NCBI RefSeq assembly: GCF_000003815.2
Contig: NC_049992.1
Span: forward strand, 10,152,090 to 10,216,089
Source of the DNA: Branchiostoma floridae
Taxonomy: Eukaryota; Chordata; Leptocardii; Amphioxiformes; Branchiostomatidae
Direction: 5' to 3'
DNA: 64,000 bases
The number at the start of each line of letters is the position of its first letter. The stretch's first letter is position 1. Made by a program: the position numbers and the translations under genes. Positions 1-11,290 of the stretch are shown here, piece after piece. Below the pieces are notes generated by a model. It had not been told where the DNA came from, made no database searches, and saw only the letters and a list, made by a program, of their open reading frames with translations.

Positions 1-1
1 T

Positions 2-613
2 GGAGATGGCAACTGGGCCAACGTGCACACCTTCGGCTCCATGGGGTCGGCCACTACCGACGACTACAAGAACCCAGGCTACTTCAGCATCAGCGCCTCC
101 AACGTCATGCTGTGGCACGTACCGAACAACATGCCGGCAAAAGAGTACAAAACCGCCGCCTACCTACGGTACCGCACCTCCGACGGTTTCCTGGATAGCT
201 ACGGAGGCAGCCTGTATTCGCTGTTCAAAGATCACTTCCCCATTGGCTACAACTTGGGCACGTACACTCACGACAACGGTCCGGCCATCCCCATTGTGTA
301 CGACCTGGGTGACAATGCTTTTGTTGAGTCCCTGTTGCCTCCGGAAATTGTTTCACATAATGAAGCCGTCCCCGGGTTCGTGCAGTTTCGGGTGTTCACC
401 AACAGAGGAGCGTGCCTGTCTGTTTGTCCAGGAGTCAACTTCGTAGGTATCAACGCAGAGCACGTGTGTATCGGCGGTGGATATGACCCACACTCCGGCG
501 GTAGGCAATGTGGTGACTACGCGTCGAAAGACTGGGATGGCTACGGCACGGGCAACGGCATGAGTTCTACTCAGCTTGTCACGGAGTCCGTCATCATGTT
601 CTTCTACCGCTAA
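2..613 (+). CDS. Intelectin, 3' part (gene runs off the left edge)
   Basis: This is the C-terminal 203 residues of an intelectin, a secreted calcium-dependent lectin that binds exocyclic diols of microbial glycans. It is open in frame from base 2 (GDGNWANVHTFG) to TAA at 611-613. The family signatures are visible: GDGNWAN, DDYKNPGY, WHVPN, YRT, DNGPAIPIVYD, GFVQFRVF, NAEHVCIGGG, QCGD, DWDGYGT and the terminal MFFYR. Aligned with human ITLN1, the calcium/ligand residues Asn260, Glu262 and His263 and the box residue Trp288 are kept. The loop between the two cysteines is one residue short and lacks the Glu274 equivalent, and Tyr297 is Met. The signal peptide and N-terminal exons must lie left of the window. 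It faces the racA-like gene tail to tail. A polyadenylation signal AATAAA lies at 938-943. Confidence 0.93.
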   Translation, partial: GDGNWANVHTFGSMGSATTDDYKNPGYFSISASNVMLWHVPNNMPAKEYKTAAYLRYRTSDGFLDSYGGSLYSLFKDHFPIGYNLGTYTHDNGPAIPIVYDLGDNAFVESLLPPEIVSHNEAVPGFVQFRVFTNRGACLSVCPGVNFVGINAEHVCIGGGYDPHSGGRQCGDYASKDWDGYGTGNGMSSTQLVTESVIMFFYR

Positions 614-2513
614 GAACTGGTGGGTAATGTAGGGCAATATGAAGGGCAATATGTAGGGCATACCGGCAACAAGCACTTGCATCACACTGTTTTTAATTCC
701 CTAGTCATCGGTATACTAGTCTTCCTATGCAGTTTGTTGAACTGTTGAGCTTATCATTAGATTGTGAAGCTAAACATTTCTTTGTAAAGAAGCAGTCATT
801 GCTTCATCGACCATTCAAACAGGTTGATGGCTTAGTATACTTACAATCATGATTACCTGTTACACCATACATGGACATATATACATCAATAGTCCAAATA
901 ATGTTAAGATGATAACGAAAATGTTGTAACAACCTTCAATAAAACGACAATTCAGTTAAAATTCAATGCAGGAGTACCATGAATTTGTGCTCAAGGCTTT
1001 CTTTGATTACTGTAGTCAAATGACATTGTTGATGCCAACAGAACAATGTGATATGCTCTGTTTACAAAATTAGCAGGTCACCTCTTTGGCAAAGTTATCT
1101 ATTTACATGGGAATGTCATACATCACTAAGAGCTTGCTGATTGTGCTGTAGCAGCAGGGAGGTCATTTGTATCTCCCATCTAGTATATATGCACAGGTTT
1201 ATAAGCTTGTAAGTAGCACAATTTATGTTATGTGGCAATTAACACGGTGGTATGGACGGTTTCACATTGCACGGAATGACTATGGGCCATAATACAGTCT
1301 AGAGGTGGGTACCGGTACAGAAAATTCAGGTCCAGGTCCGGTTCAGGTCCAGGTCCGGTTCAGGTCCAAAGGATCAGGTCCAGGTTTGGACCTGAACCTG
1401 ATTCAGTATGTGAGAACAAGTGAATGGACGATACTCAAAACAATGGTCCATTTTGCAACAAAGAAATCTGTTTTGTGGGGTATTCGACTCCCACTGGCAT
1501 TTTAAAGGCTAACTGCCTTGGTAATGTTAACTGTAAAACTTGGTAGAAATGACTATAGACTCTACTCTACTTCCCTCTTATTTGCCTCGACCGGTAAGCC
1601 CCAAAATGTGTGAATGCCTGATCATATAATATGTTCATTTTCCGATCTGTACAACATCCGGTCCACCAAATTTTTTCAGGTCTGGTTTTTCTGGACCAGT
1701 CCAATAAGAAAAAAATGGTTTTGTACCGGTACACTGTACCGATACCCACCCCTAGTACAGTCAGTTCTATCAGGGTCATTAAACGTGCTTGTTTGTATAT
1801 TGCACACCAAGTAATAATTGATATTCACTCATTTCTATAATTGTATTTACCATTTAATGTTGCTAAGAAGGCTTTGGCTTGAGGGAAAGTGATACATCTT
1901 TGGCAAATATGGGTCCTGATGAGACCTTTTAAGACTTGTTGAATAAGGCAAGATAGAGTGATGTGCTAAGTTGGTAGACAATAATTGCATTCTCTGCATT
2001 AAACATCCCTTTTCTAGCTAAGGGCATTGCACACATATATATCTCCTGAAACAACTGGTCCTTCAAAAAGTTAAATTTTCTGTACCTACACATACAAGTT
2101 CTTACATTCTTAGATGATGGGAACAGCATAATGGAAACATAACACAAACAGAATATTACCAAAATCTGAAACATTACATTTCAAACATACAAGTATATTA
2201 CATTAATGTAAAAACAAACATGAAAAAAAATCCATTGGGACTTTTGAATTTCTGGCTGAAACAGAAGCAGTATTCTCCAAGCAGACATTAGGACAGCAGC
2301 TCCTGACATTCACTGGTTGCTCTGCTTTCTCAAACAAGTGAACCTGCATGATAACATTGCAGACATTGGTTGTTACAGAGAAACTGGTCAGTTAACTAAC
2401 AGTTATGACCTTCCTTGGCTTCCAACATCTGCTAGGAGATTATAAAGAAGCAGCAGTACTTGTGATGACTAGGTTACATTACAACACACTTGTCTGACTG
2501 TTGTTATGACTGG
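614..2513. other. Intergenic spacer with intelectin 3' UTR and one hAT-like insert
   Basis: This spacer lies between two convergent genes. It holds the intelectin 3' UTR (AATAAA at 938-943), AT-rich sequence that aligns with 17,115-18,599 of copy B, and the transposon at 1,300-1,754, which copy B lacks. Just right of the spacer's middle the sequence is low-complexity. I see no exon. Confidence 0.6.
1300..1754. mobile_element. hAT-like non-autonomous element (copy A only)
   Basis: Terminal inverted repeats of about 20 bp are visible: the left end reads TAGAGGTGGGTACCGGTAC and the right end, reversed, TAGGGGTGGGTATCGGTAC. Both start with the hAT consensus YARNG. The flanks atacagtc (1,292-1,299) and gtacagtc (1,755-1,762) look like an 8-bp target duplication with one mismatch, as expected for hAT. 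The matching place in copy B (near 17,755) is an empty site. The interior repeats the words caggtccaggt and has no transposase reading frame. Confidence 0.75.
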
Positions 2514-2927
2514 TTACATGACGACACACTTGTCTGTGTTGTGGCCTTTCTCCTTCAACATTGCCTCATATTCTTCCACCTGCTTCAGGTAACTCACAGG
2601 TGGCCACTGATGCTCCTCCACATGTTTCAGATTCTCACCTACATGAGGATGGAAACTTCATTAGGCAGGTGTAAGAATGAGGAAAACAACAAGACAAGAG
2701 TTTTTACAATGTATGTACAGGGAAATTAGGGAGCTTGACAAGAATATGTCATGTGATACAGGTGACATTAATCTCTAATCAGAAGGCAGAATCTAATGGC
2801 TCTCAAGCTCACCTGCAGAGCTTCGTTGAGGAATGTTATGATTTTGTCTTTAATTTCTCATTGGAGATAAGTTTACTAAAGTAAAGAGCTGAAAGGCAGC
2901 TACAAGCCACATTATTGACAATGGCAC

Positions 2928-3767
2928 TGGTTCTGTTAGTCTGTGTAACACAAACTCCGCTGTCCAGGGCTGTAACTGGCCCCTCCCCGCGGAGTTTGTG
3001 CTCCTCTACCCATAAGCTGGGGGAACTGTTGTAGAAAATAACAACACCAATGGCAGGCCAGGATTTTGGTCAAGCCCCCATTACCGTGGAAACCGGTTAA
3101 TTAGCATGTCTCCAAAGCCCAGACGGTGGGCGGGCAAGATGCCTCTCCATTGTCTGTGCAGGCTATGGTTCTGTGTGTGAAGGTCCCATGGGAGCAGAAG
3201 CATGGTTGTGTTGGAAAAACAACATCTTGTGTGTGCATGGGGGGGGGGGGGGGGGGGTCAAGAAACTTGAAGGAATCTTGAAGCGCAGACGCTGCTTCCT
3301 GGAACTATTATTTTGCCTGGTGGTGAGATTATTATATTGTCCCATCAAAAGTTCTGCCACAGGCACATTTATCTAAAAAAATGCCATTCCATGGAGAGCA
3401 ATTTTCACATTCCTTCTTCGGGGGAACGGGTAGTTAACAATCAGAAAGACAATAGAACTGGGGATACATAGTTGGCTGTTCCCACCATCAGCACTGGTGG
3501 CACAGAAGATCAAGGAGGTTAAAAAAGAGATCAACAACATGTGTACAGATAAGAGGTGTGATGCTGTCAATCACCACATAGCAACCCAACCCAGTCCCTA
3601 GCAGCCAAAAGCCAGGCTGTGGTGTGCTGTGATGACAATTACATACATTATCCATATATGGAAAACCCAGTTCCCCTGGCTTGTGGCCATTCTCCATCAA
3701 GCGTTAGTTGGCCGGCGGATGTTGGGCGGGCTGCTATAAGCGAGATTTAATCAGGCTATGGTTCTGT
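2928..3767. mobile_element. MITE-like element with 9-bp target duplication (copy A only)
   Basis: The element spans 2,937-3,758 between two copies of tggttctgt (2,928-2,936 and 3,759-3,767). Copy B has a single tgttctgt at the same place, so insertion is well supported. Its ends form an imperfect inverted repeat (TAGTCTGTGTAA against TAGCCTGATTAA). The same two ends recur as a 95-bp version at 31,531-31,625. Inside are a run of about 19 G at 3,239-3,257 and no convincing coding frame. A 9-bp duplication fits Mutator-like elements, but that class is inference. Confidence 0.75.
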
Positions 3768-4573
3768 AACTTGTTGAAGTATGAATGTAACTTGACTTGA
3801 CTCAAAATGCAACAGGGTATTATAAATTATGATGCAGATGCGTGGTATCTATCTTACCTTGCAGCAGACTGAACTCTGGCCTCTTGCTGATAGCTGTGTA
3901 GTTGGTAGAAATAAAGTGAAGACACCAGGAGGACAGCTGGGGAGCATTGTGCATCTGTAGGTGTAAAATATATCAATCATTGGTGTTTCTTCACTGTATG
4001 CATTTGTGTCTATGACATTGCTAAAATTCTAAAATCAACTTCATGACTGTCATAGTCTGTAAGACAAATTTGATTTCCACTGCTGGCATAACAAATCATT
4101 CACTCTGTATTTAGCTGTATTTCTCACACCAGATGACAGAAAGAATCAATGACTACAACTAAGAAAAAAGTAAAAAAGCAAGCAGCCTGATGTCCCAACC
4201 TGTGCCATGACTAGTAGACCAATTACATCAGTCGAAGATTTCTCTATGCTCTCTCCTGTGTCACGGTCCACGTCTTTAGTCATGTAGAGTTCACACATGC
4301 TGATGAGGCGCGTCTGTCCGTACTGGTCAGCCAGTGGCAGGATGTCCAGCGGTCCCACATCCTCGATTGGTGCATTGTCAGTGTAGAGGTACTCCAGGAG
4401 TGCCAGGAATACATCTGTAGTTGGGCCTGTCACTGGAACCTGTGGTGAGAGAAGTGTGCTGTTTCAGTTTATCTAATTCCCCTTTTACCTCTATATATAC
4501 CTTCAAAGATATTTCACGAAGGCACACACAGCTTTACGTGTAAATGAGAACTACCACTGTCACAGTTAACGTC

Positions 4574-4788
4574 AGTTCACCTTTATCCGTGGGTTAACCT
4601 ATATCCATTGTTGTTAAAGACAGGGAATTTGGGGACATCAAGTCGACAGATATTGGTTTTAAACTACATTTGTATAACGTTTTACTAATATTGACATTTG
4701 AAAACCTCATCTGTCATCTTAACTTCCCTAAATACCCGGATTTAAAAAAAACAACGGATATAGGCTAACCCCCAGATAAAGGTGAACT
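4574..4788. mobile_element. Inverted-repeat MITE in an intron of racA-like copy A
   Basis: The ends are inverted copies over about 33 bp: left AGTTCACCTTTATCCGTGGG and, reversed from the right, AGTTCACCTTTATCTGGGGG, continuing with TTAACCTATATCC. Copy B lacks the segment. No clear target duplication is visible and there is no coding frame. Confidence 0.65.
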
Positions 4789-5209
4789 AGTGTTATATAG
4801 TGCTGTGAAAACACTCTGTAAAACTATTCATAAGATAGTGAAACTGTTGTGCAAAGTGTACCTTAGAACTGGAGCTCTCAGAAAAGCTGCCACCAAACAT
4901 GACCCCCATGACTTCTGACCTAGAGGTCAAGATTGCCTTGTGTGCATGGACTGTGGTACCTGTGAATGCAATACAAACAATTACATCTTAGTCAACACTT
5001 TATTTTGTAACTTAATGGAATAAAAGTTTTAGTACATGTAGTAGTTCACTCCTGCTGTGCTGCTGCATTGATCTTAGATACACTGTAGTCTTTCTTCAAT
5101 TCTATCTCCTGCATATCTTTTTCTCCACATGCCTCCATTAATAGCTCCCTTTGTTTTCTTTCTGACTACAACAGTTGAAATCCTCCACCCTTAAAGCACA
5201 ATTATATAT

Positions 5210-6312
5210 TTAACCCTCTCAGCACGAAAAGCCATTTTCGTGGCTTTCCCGTAGACCGCGAGAAGCCACGTACGGGGCTTCGTACGTCACGTTTTGGATT
5301 TTGAACTCCCTGCCCACCATCATGATGAATCCCACAACTAGAACGCTGGTAATTGTAAGAGAACCAATCAATCAGAAAACATACAGCATTTTGACTTCAT
5401 TCAAACCTTATTTGAACGTAATCCAGACGCTAGATAATCATGAGTGCTTCAGGGGCCTCATCGGCCGATAATGAAGATTTAGTGGAGGCTCCCACCAGCG
5501 GGGAAAGAGACGAACAACAAGGTAAACAACGGGGTTTTCTTGTTGAATATTAGCTGCTGTCTGTTCATGCCAGGTTTGCGGTTTCGTACTGCTAATATCT
5601 AGCTGCATTTTACAGGTTTGCGATAGCAAAACCTGTTCTGTTTTACATGCAGGCTTGCGATAGCAAACCTTTTTTTTTCAATTTTTTTTTTTTTTTTTAG
5701 ATATTGTCAGAGCTTGTAGTTATACTTATGTGAACATATAAATGAAAGTGGTTGGAAGTTGTACTATTTTTTAAATAATATTACTACAATTTTTCCTCAA
5801 CAAAACAACAATTTCACATGATAATACAACAATACAATTGTTCAACAACAAAACATGTGATTATTATAAACTATATTTTGGTTTTCTCCCCAGCATCCAG
5901 CAGTGACAACATCGATGAAGATGATGAGCAGTGTGAAGATGTTTGATGCCCATCACATAATTCCAGCATTGCTCTTGTATTATAATGTATTTCTGTGTAG
6001 TTTCAGGATAAGTAAAGTATGTTTTTGCCCCTGAATGGACTTTTTATTTTGTGAGACATGTTTTTGTTTTGTTTTGCATATTGTGTTTTTGTTTATTGTT
6101 ATTACTATTACTACTATCAGATTGATGGTATGATGTTTATTTTGCTTTTATTGGAAAGGCCAGTCTGTGAGCTTTCCAGAAATATATAGTTTTCTTACAT
6201 AGCAGCTGTAATAATAATTAACAAAAAGTACTAATTGACACCTGTATAGACTGAAATTATATGTCGTATATGGTATACAGGAAAAAATTTTATGACGTGC
6301 TGAGAGGGTTAA
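5210..6312. mobile_element. piggyBac-like element carrying a short spliced reading frame
   Basis: The element lies between two TTAA target sites (5,210-5,213 and 6,309-6,312), the hallmark of piggyBac. Its termini are identical 13-bp inverted repeats, CCCTCTCAGCACG. It sits in an intron of the racA-like gene, copy A, and copy B has no counterpart. At 1,095 bp it is too short for a transposase gene, and no DDE transposase frame is present, so it must be non-autonomous. It does contain a small two-exon reading frame (5,440-5,946, described separately). Confidence 0.8.
5440..5946 (+). CDS. Candidate 44-residue acidic peptide inside the piggyBac-like element
   Basis: A start codon at 5,440 opens MSASGASSADNEDLVEAPTS and seven further residues, up to a donor at 5,521|5,522 (CAAG|GTAAAC). 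The acceptor follows a good pyrimidine tract (CTCCCCAG, ending 5,893), and the second exon (5,894-5,946) adds ASSSDNIDEDDEQCEDV and a stop. The two exons join in phase. Serine and acidic residues dominate, like the acidic N-terminus typical of piggyBac transposases. The likeliest reading is the transposase's first exon, left after loss of the catalytic part. I see no known domain, and expression is unproven. Confidence 0.35.
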
Positions 6313-8626
6313 GTTAATATGAAATAGCATTCTCTGTTATCAGAGCAACAACAACAGCATCCAATATTCTTGCTCCTTCAAACCACCTTGGCTGTTGGAT
6401 TGCCAGAAGGCAATATTGTTTTACCCTTTACTTATGATATGTCACTTAAGATTTTCATCCTTTTATGACAGCCATGAGACATGAACAGTCAGAAAACTCA
6501 TCAAAACTCACCTTGCACAATAAAGCTGATATCAGAAAGCTCTGACTTGTTGAAGAACAACTCTTTGATCTTCTGTCCGGTAGTATCGTTCAGGTACGTG
6601 CCAATACTGGGGTTCAGGAACTCCTCTTTACGGATGATATTGTCACACACCTGGCTGAGGTACGGCAGGTGGAACAGTTCTGCTGCAGCTGTAAGTCTGG
6701 TCAGTTTCTCTTCTGTGGGAGCTTCAGTCAGAACTGGAAGACCTAGGGGCACAGGACAATCAAAAAACTTAATACTATTAGACTTAAATGCTAACCCCAA
6801 GCTACAACAAGATGGCTAAATGTCATCTTGATACATTGCATGGGGAACATTGTTCTAGGACCTATACACATAGTTTTGTATTTAAAATTTTCACATTGTG
6901 TATTCTTAGAATTTAGAGTTTTTAAAACTTTATTGCTCGACAATTGTGCAGCAATTGTAATTGCTATTAATAGGTAAGACACACTGATTGTTTAACCTAT
7001 GTGTCAACAAGCTACATGCCCCCTTGCATTGATACTGATATTAGGTTAAGTTCACACCTGAGTACAGAAACTCCAGGACATGTGTGAAGACCTCCAGACT
7101 GATGTCATCTCGCAGCGTTACCACAGTTCCTGATGTCCCCTCTTCAATCCCAGCAACCCCTGCACAGCCAGCAGCAAAGTTTGGGGTACTCTTGGATGAT
7201 TTGTCTTTCTGAAAATATGTTTTCAACAATCAGGTAATCTTGGCTCATTCACATAACCATTTTTTGATATGGCATTTGGGATAGGAGCAAATTAAAGAAG
7301 AACACAACACCTATGTCTACATCTACATTACATAATACAAGTTACTGGGCAAAGACCCTTGTGGGGCATTACGTCCAGGGAGTGAGGTGCCCTAGCATAA
7401 CAGGTAGTGGTGGATTCAAACAAATGGTGAAATGAAACAAAATCGGTAATATACATTGTGGCTTGCTACGGTATAGCAAATTAAAAGAAGAAAACATAAG
7501 CAACAAGTCTCTTGCCAAACCTTATTTGATGATTGAACACCAAAGAGGTTCTGGAAGAATTCTGAAGCACTGCACAGGACCAGTTTGTGCGCTGGGACAT
7601 GGTGTGACCCCTCCACTACAAAGGTCACGTCACTGTAGTCACCTGACTTCAGCAGCTGGGTCATGTGATCAGCAATGGTGGACGTCTCAATCTCAATCCA
7701 TGGGGCCTGACCTTTCGAAACAGATAAAATAAGTATCTCAATTGTAAGATCTACTAATTCGTCAAAATTTGATGACATTATAATTTGTTCACATCTGCGT
7801 TGATTTTCATTGCGCAAAGCATAATCTAAAGAATGAGGACAATCAATTCATGGCTAATATAACCATATAAAGGAGTAACAAAACCATAAAGGGCATAACA
7901 AAAATATTGCAATGGTTAAGTCAACGAAACAAAGACACATACCAGCAGGGGGCATGACAGGAGGAGGTGGGAGAGAGTTGGACTTTTTCCCTTTCAACCA
8001 GGAAGGAACCCACTTGCCGATGGAGCCTCCTTTTTTCTGTCTTCTAACACTCTGGCTCCCAAGTTGTACCTGTGACATTAGGTGGCAGAACATACACAAA
8101 TCTGTTACCGAAACCAAGGTCGAATGTTTCCAGAACTTAGATCTTAAGATGAAGGTTTTAACTGCAGAGAAACCAAAGTTTAGAGTGCTACGGTTAATAG
8201 TTCTGCTTTTGTGTTTTTTCTTACTGACATTTAGAAGTAGGAAATAAAACAAATTCTACATTGTACAGTAGTTACTATATAGACTACAATTAAACTCTAT
8301 GACCTATAGTCCTAGATACTTACTGCATGGTTCATCAGCTCCTTCAGTCCTACTTGTTTCAGTGAGCTTGTCTCGTGGTACGGAAGATTCAAACTTGTTG
8401 CAACTTGCTGCCCCTCCTGCCAAGACACACATCTGACGCAGCAGCGGCAGACATCAGACGCAGAGCGCAGATCTGCAAAGGATAAAAATATGACATTTTT
8501 AATTGTGATCTTATTATGATTTCTGATACTCTTATGTTAGGTTTGCAAGAAGTTGTGTCACTATAAGTAGTAGGAATCAAGATATGAATCAATGAGCCAT
8601 CAACATGCAAAGATATAAACACCCCC

Positions 8627-9570
8627 AGGCTAAGCACGGTGGTCAAATACGGGCTCCAAATCTCCCATGTCTAGCCGAATTCGAACCTGCTTCCACAATG
8701 TTCCATCTGACGTAATTCGAACCGAACCCGTGTTCTATTTGGGGTCATCTGCGGTCGTTGCCGGTAAAACACTGCTGGCTAGCCTTTTTTTCCAAACCGC
8801 ATTGAATTAGCCAGAAAAGATAGTTTTTTACCAATATAAACAAATTTCTGGACAGCACATCCATGCTATCACTTTGTTTGGGACATGTAACATGTAACGA
8901 AGCTACTGACGTTTGTGTTGTTGACCTTGAATATCATAAGTGTTGTTTACACCGGTATCAATTACACCCTCCCGCTATCCGTGCGGCATGACATGCGTGC
9001 AAACATCGTTTAAGATCGCGGCCAAGAAGAGTCCAACTTAACTCATTGACGGCTCAAAATGACCGCAACGATTTTCCCGAGATTTCTGTTTTTGGGATTT
9101 TTAAAAAATGCCTTCGATTTTGAATTATTGGTAATTAAGTGCAAAAAATGTCATTTTTACGCATATTTTTGACTGTAACTTTGCTTAAGATTAAAAATTA
9201 AAAAATCCCAAAAACAAAAAGTTTTATTTACTTCTCAGATGACGACAAATATAAAAATCGAGAATTTGCCATGGCACTTGCGGACCATGTTATCAAGAGT
9301 ATGGTCAAATTGAAGGCCTTCCTTGAAACAGAAAATAATGGTATTTGGAAGCAAAATCGAAACAAAACAACTATTTCAATCAAAATGGGAAGATTCAAAC
9401 TATCTAAAATTGCGAATTTAATCTTATTTTGAATACATTTTTCTTGTCATAACACTTTGTTTATTTTGAAATATTTTACCGTAAGCAAATAGTAGGCCTC
9501 TTGTAACCCGATACTCTGTCGAACCCGCATAGCAACGGGAAAGAATACCCTAGCAACCGACCGCCGTGAA
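8627..9570. other. Copy A-specific intronic segment, unidentified
   Basis: About 0.95 kb between racA-like exons 2 and 3 of copy A has no counterpart in copy B, where the flanks (ending cccccaggctaa and starting with the cacagcacagatt region) are nearly adjacent. It contains a word resembling transposon ends (aactcattgacggctc near 9,040), but I found neither inverted ends nor a target duplication and no coding frame. The limits are approximate. Confidence 0.4.
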
Positions 9571-9705
9571 GTCACACAATTGTTAAAGACAGCACAGATT
9601 TGCTGTACTCTACTGCTTGGAGTTTGGAGCCATTCCAGTCTTTGCTGAGAACTTATAGTAATATAAGTTAAAGGAAGGAGGAAAATTTAATGATCATAAG
9701 GATGA

Positions 9706-9868
9706 TTACCAGTTTTTGTGCCCACTAGAATGATGGATGCAGTAGGACAGATATTATGGACTTATGGGTACCACTTTTCTCCAATATTTTTGAAAGAACT
9801 GCTGCAGTCTACAGCAAAGCAGACCAGGAAGATATCAGTACATCGTACGCTAGCAGGCAGAGACAATC
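9706..9868 (-). pseudogene. Decayed duplicate of racA-like exon 2 (copy A)
   Basis: On the minus strand this stretch reads like exon 2 (EDYD, then after a frameshift DIFLVCF, GEKWYP, a stop, then [14 protein letters not shown]). It lies just downstream of the real exon 2 (9,963-10,131) and ends in a GGTAAT donor-like sequence. A TAA replaces the Glu after KWYP. The corresponding relic in copy B is at about 22,214-22,320, so the exon duplicated before the unit did. Confidence 0.7.
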
Positions 9869-10251
9869 ATAGTCCTCCAACCTCCTCATAGTCATAGTTG
9901 AACAACTCATATACATGTACAAATTACTAACTATACAACAGCTAGCATGTATGTAACGTTACCATTTTTTGTGCCCACAAGAATGATGGGTGTGTCAGGA
10001 CAGAAGTGTCGAACTTCTGGGAACCACTTTTCTGAGATGTTCTCAAAAGAATCCCTGTTGCCAATGTCAAAGCACATCAGGAAGATGTCTGTCTGTGGAT
10101 AGGACAGTGGGCGCAGACGATCGTAGTCCTCCTAAAGAGTAAATAGCGTAATGTTATGCAAATAAGTTCTTTACAAAATTACATTGCCAAGCAGATGCTA
10201 TGAGGTACAGTATACTTCTTTATTGTTTTCCAAAATCTTTGTTTTCATTAT

Positions 10252-10370
10252 TACAGAACTGGTATTCAGATACAATTCAATCTCTACAACTGGATAAAAA
10301 TACATAGAGATTGGATTGTATCTGAATATTGTTTACCTGGATGTCTAACCTTCATAAACATACAGAACTG
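10252..10370. mobile_element. Hairpin-plus-tail element in racA-like intron 1 (copy A only)
   Basis: A 99-bp insert (10,262-10,360) lies between two copies of tacagaactg (10,252-10,261 and 10,361-10,370). Copy B has one copy, so the insertion is clear. The insert is an inverted repeat (22-bp arms at 10,264-10,285 and 10,306-10,327, one mismatch) followed by an unpaired tail starting TTACCTGGATGTCTAACCT (10,333-10,351). The same 19 bases follow an unrelated hairpin at 56,557-56,575. Confidence 0.65.
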
Positions 10371-10595
10371 TTAAGTGTGAAAGAAGCTTGGTATCCAAAC
10401 TTATCATTATATAGTTGTTGAGTTTCTTTTGATCTCAGCACAAATATTTGTGAAGAGGAACTAAGAGACCTGGCAGTTGTAATAGGTTTGGATATCAGTC
10501 TACTGTGATAGTCATGTTGCAATCCGTTGATTCATGAATTGTTTCAACATTAATATGATTACTTTCTCAACTTCCAAGCCCCTTTGACCCTTTGT

Positions 10596-10603
10596 TGACG
10601 TCA
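10596..10603. promoter_or_regulatory. CRE palindrome in racA-like intron 1 (copy A)
   Basis: A perfect TGACGTCA (cAMP-response element, CREB/ATF site) lies in intron 1 and is kept at the same place in copy B (23,155-23,162) although flanking bases differ. Function is inference from the motif only. Confidence 0.3.
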
Positions 10604-11028
10604 CACTTCCGGTCTGAATGTGTGACTTAGGCTTTGGGTCATTTCAACTTGATAAGGATCAGAGGACTGCTCGAAAGCTTGTTGGTAAGCACTTTATATT
10701 GTGGGCAGATAATATAGAGTTTTAGATTGTAACATAATCATTAGTTCAACTTGAAAACTAACATAAGTCCCTGAAAACACAGAATAAAGATGATGAATTC
10801 TAGCAGCTCACCTGCCCAGCAGTATCCCAGAAGGCCATGTTGTACGGTTTTCCATCTACCACGATGTTGGTACAATAGTTGGCACGGTGTGAAGTCATGC
10901 ATATGAACCTACCTACATGTTAGTATACATTACCATAGGTTAGTATACAAATGATTTATTTTTACTACTTTAGTCACTTTCACAACCACACAGACACTCT
11001 TATTTACTCTCAGTCATCCTACCTGTGT

Positions 11029-11290
11029 ATGATAGATCCTCATGCATCCCTGTGCATTCCCATTCATCCTACGCATCCTCATGCATCCCTGTGCATCCTT
11101 ATTCATCCGACGCATTCCCGTGCATCCTCATGCATCCTCATGCATCCCTGTGCATTCCCATTCATCCTACGCATCCTCATGCATCCCCGTGCATTCCCAT
11201 TCATCCTACGCATCCTCATGCATCCCTGTGCATTCCCATTCATCCTACGAATCCTTATGCATCCCCGTGCAACCCCATTCATCGTACGGT
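11029..11290. repeat. 39-bp minisatellite inside the exon 1 insert of racA-like copy A
   Basis: A degenerate tandem array is built from a 39-bp unit (catcctcatgcatccctgtg and then cattcccattcatcctacg), itself made of shorter catcc/cattc words. It keeps several frames open on both strands, which explains long His/Pro/Cys-rich spurious frames. It makes up most of the 448-bp insert (10,882-11,329), flanked by a 4-bp repeat gttg, and is absent from copy B. Confidence 0.8.
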
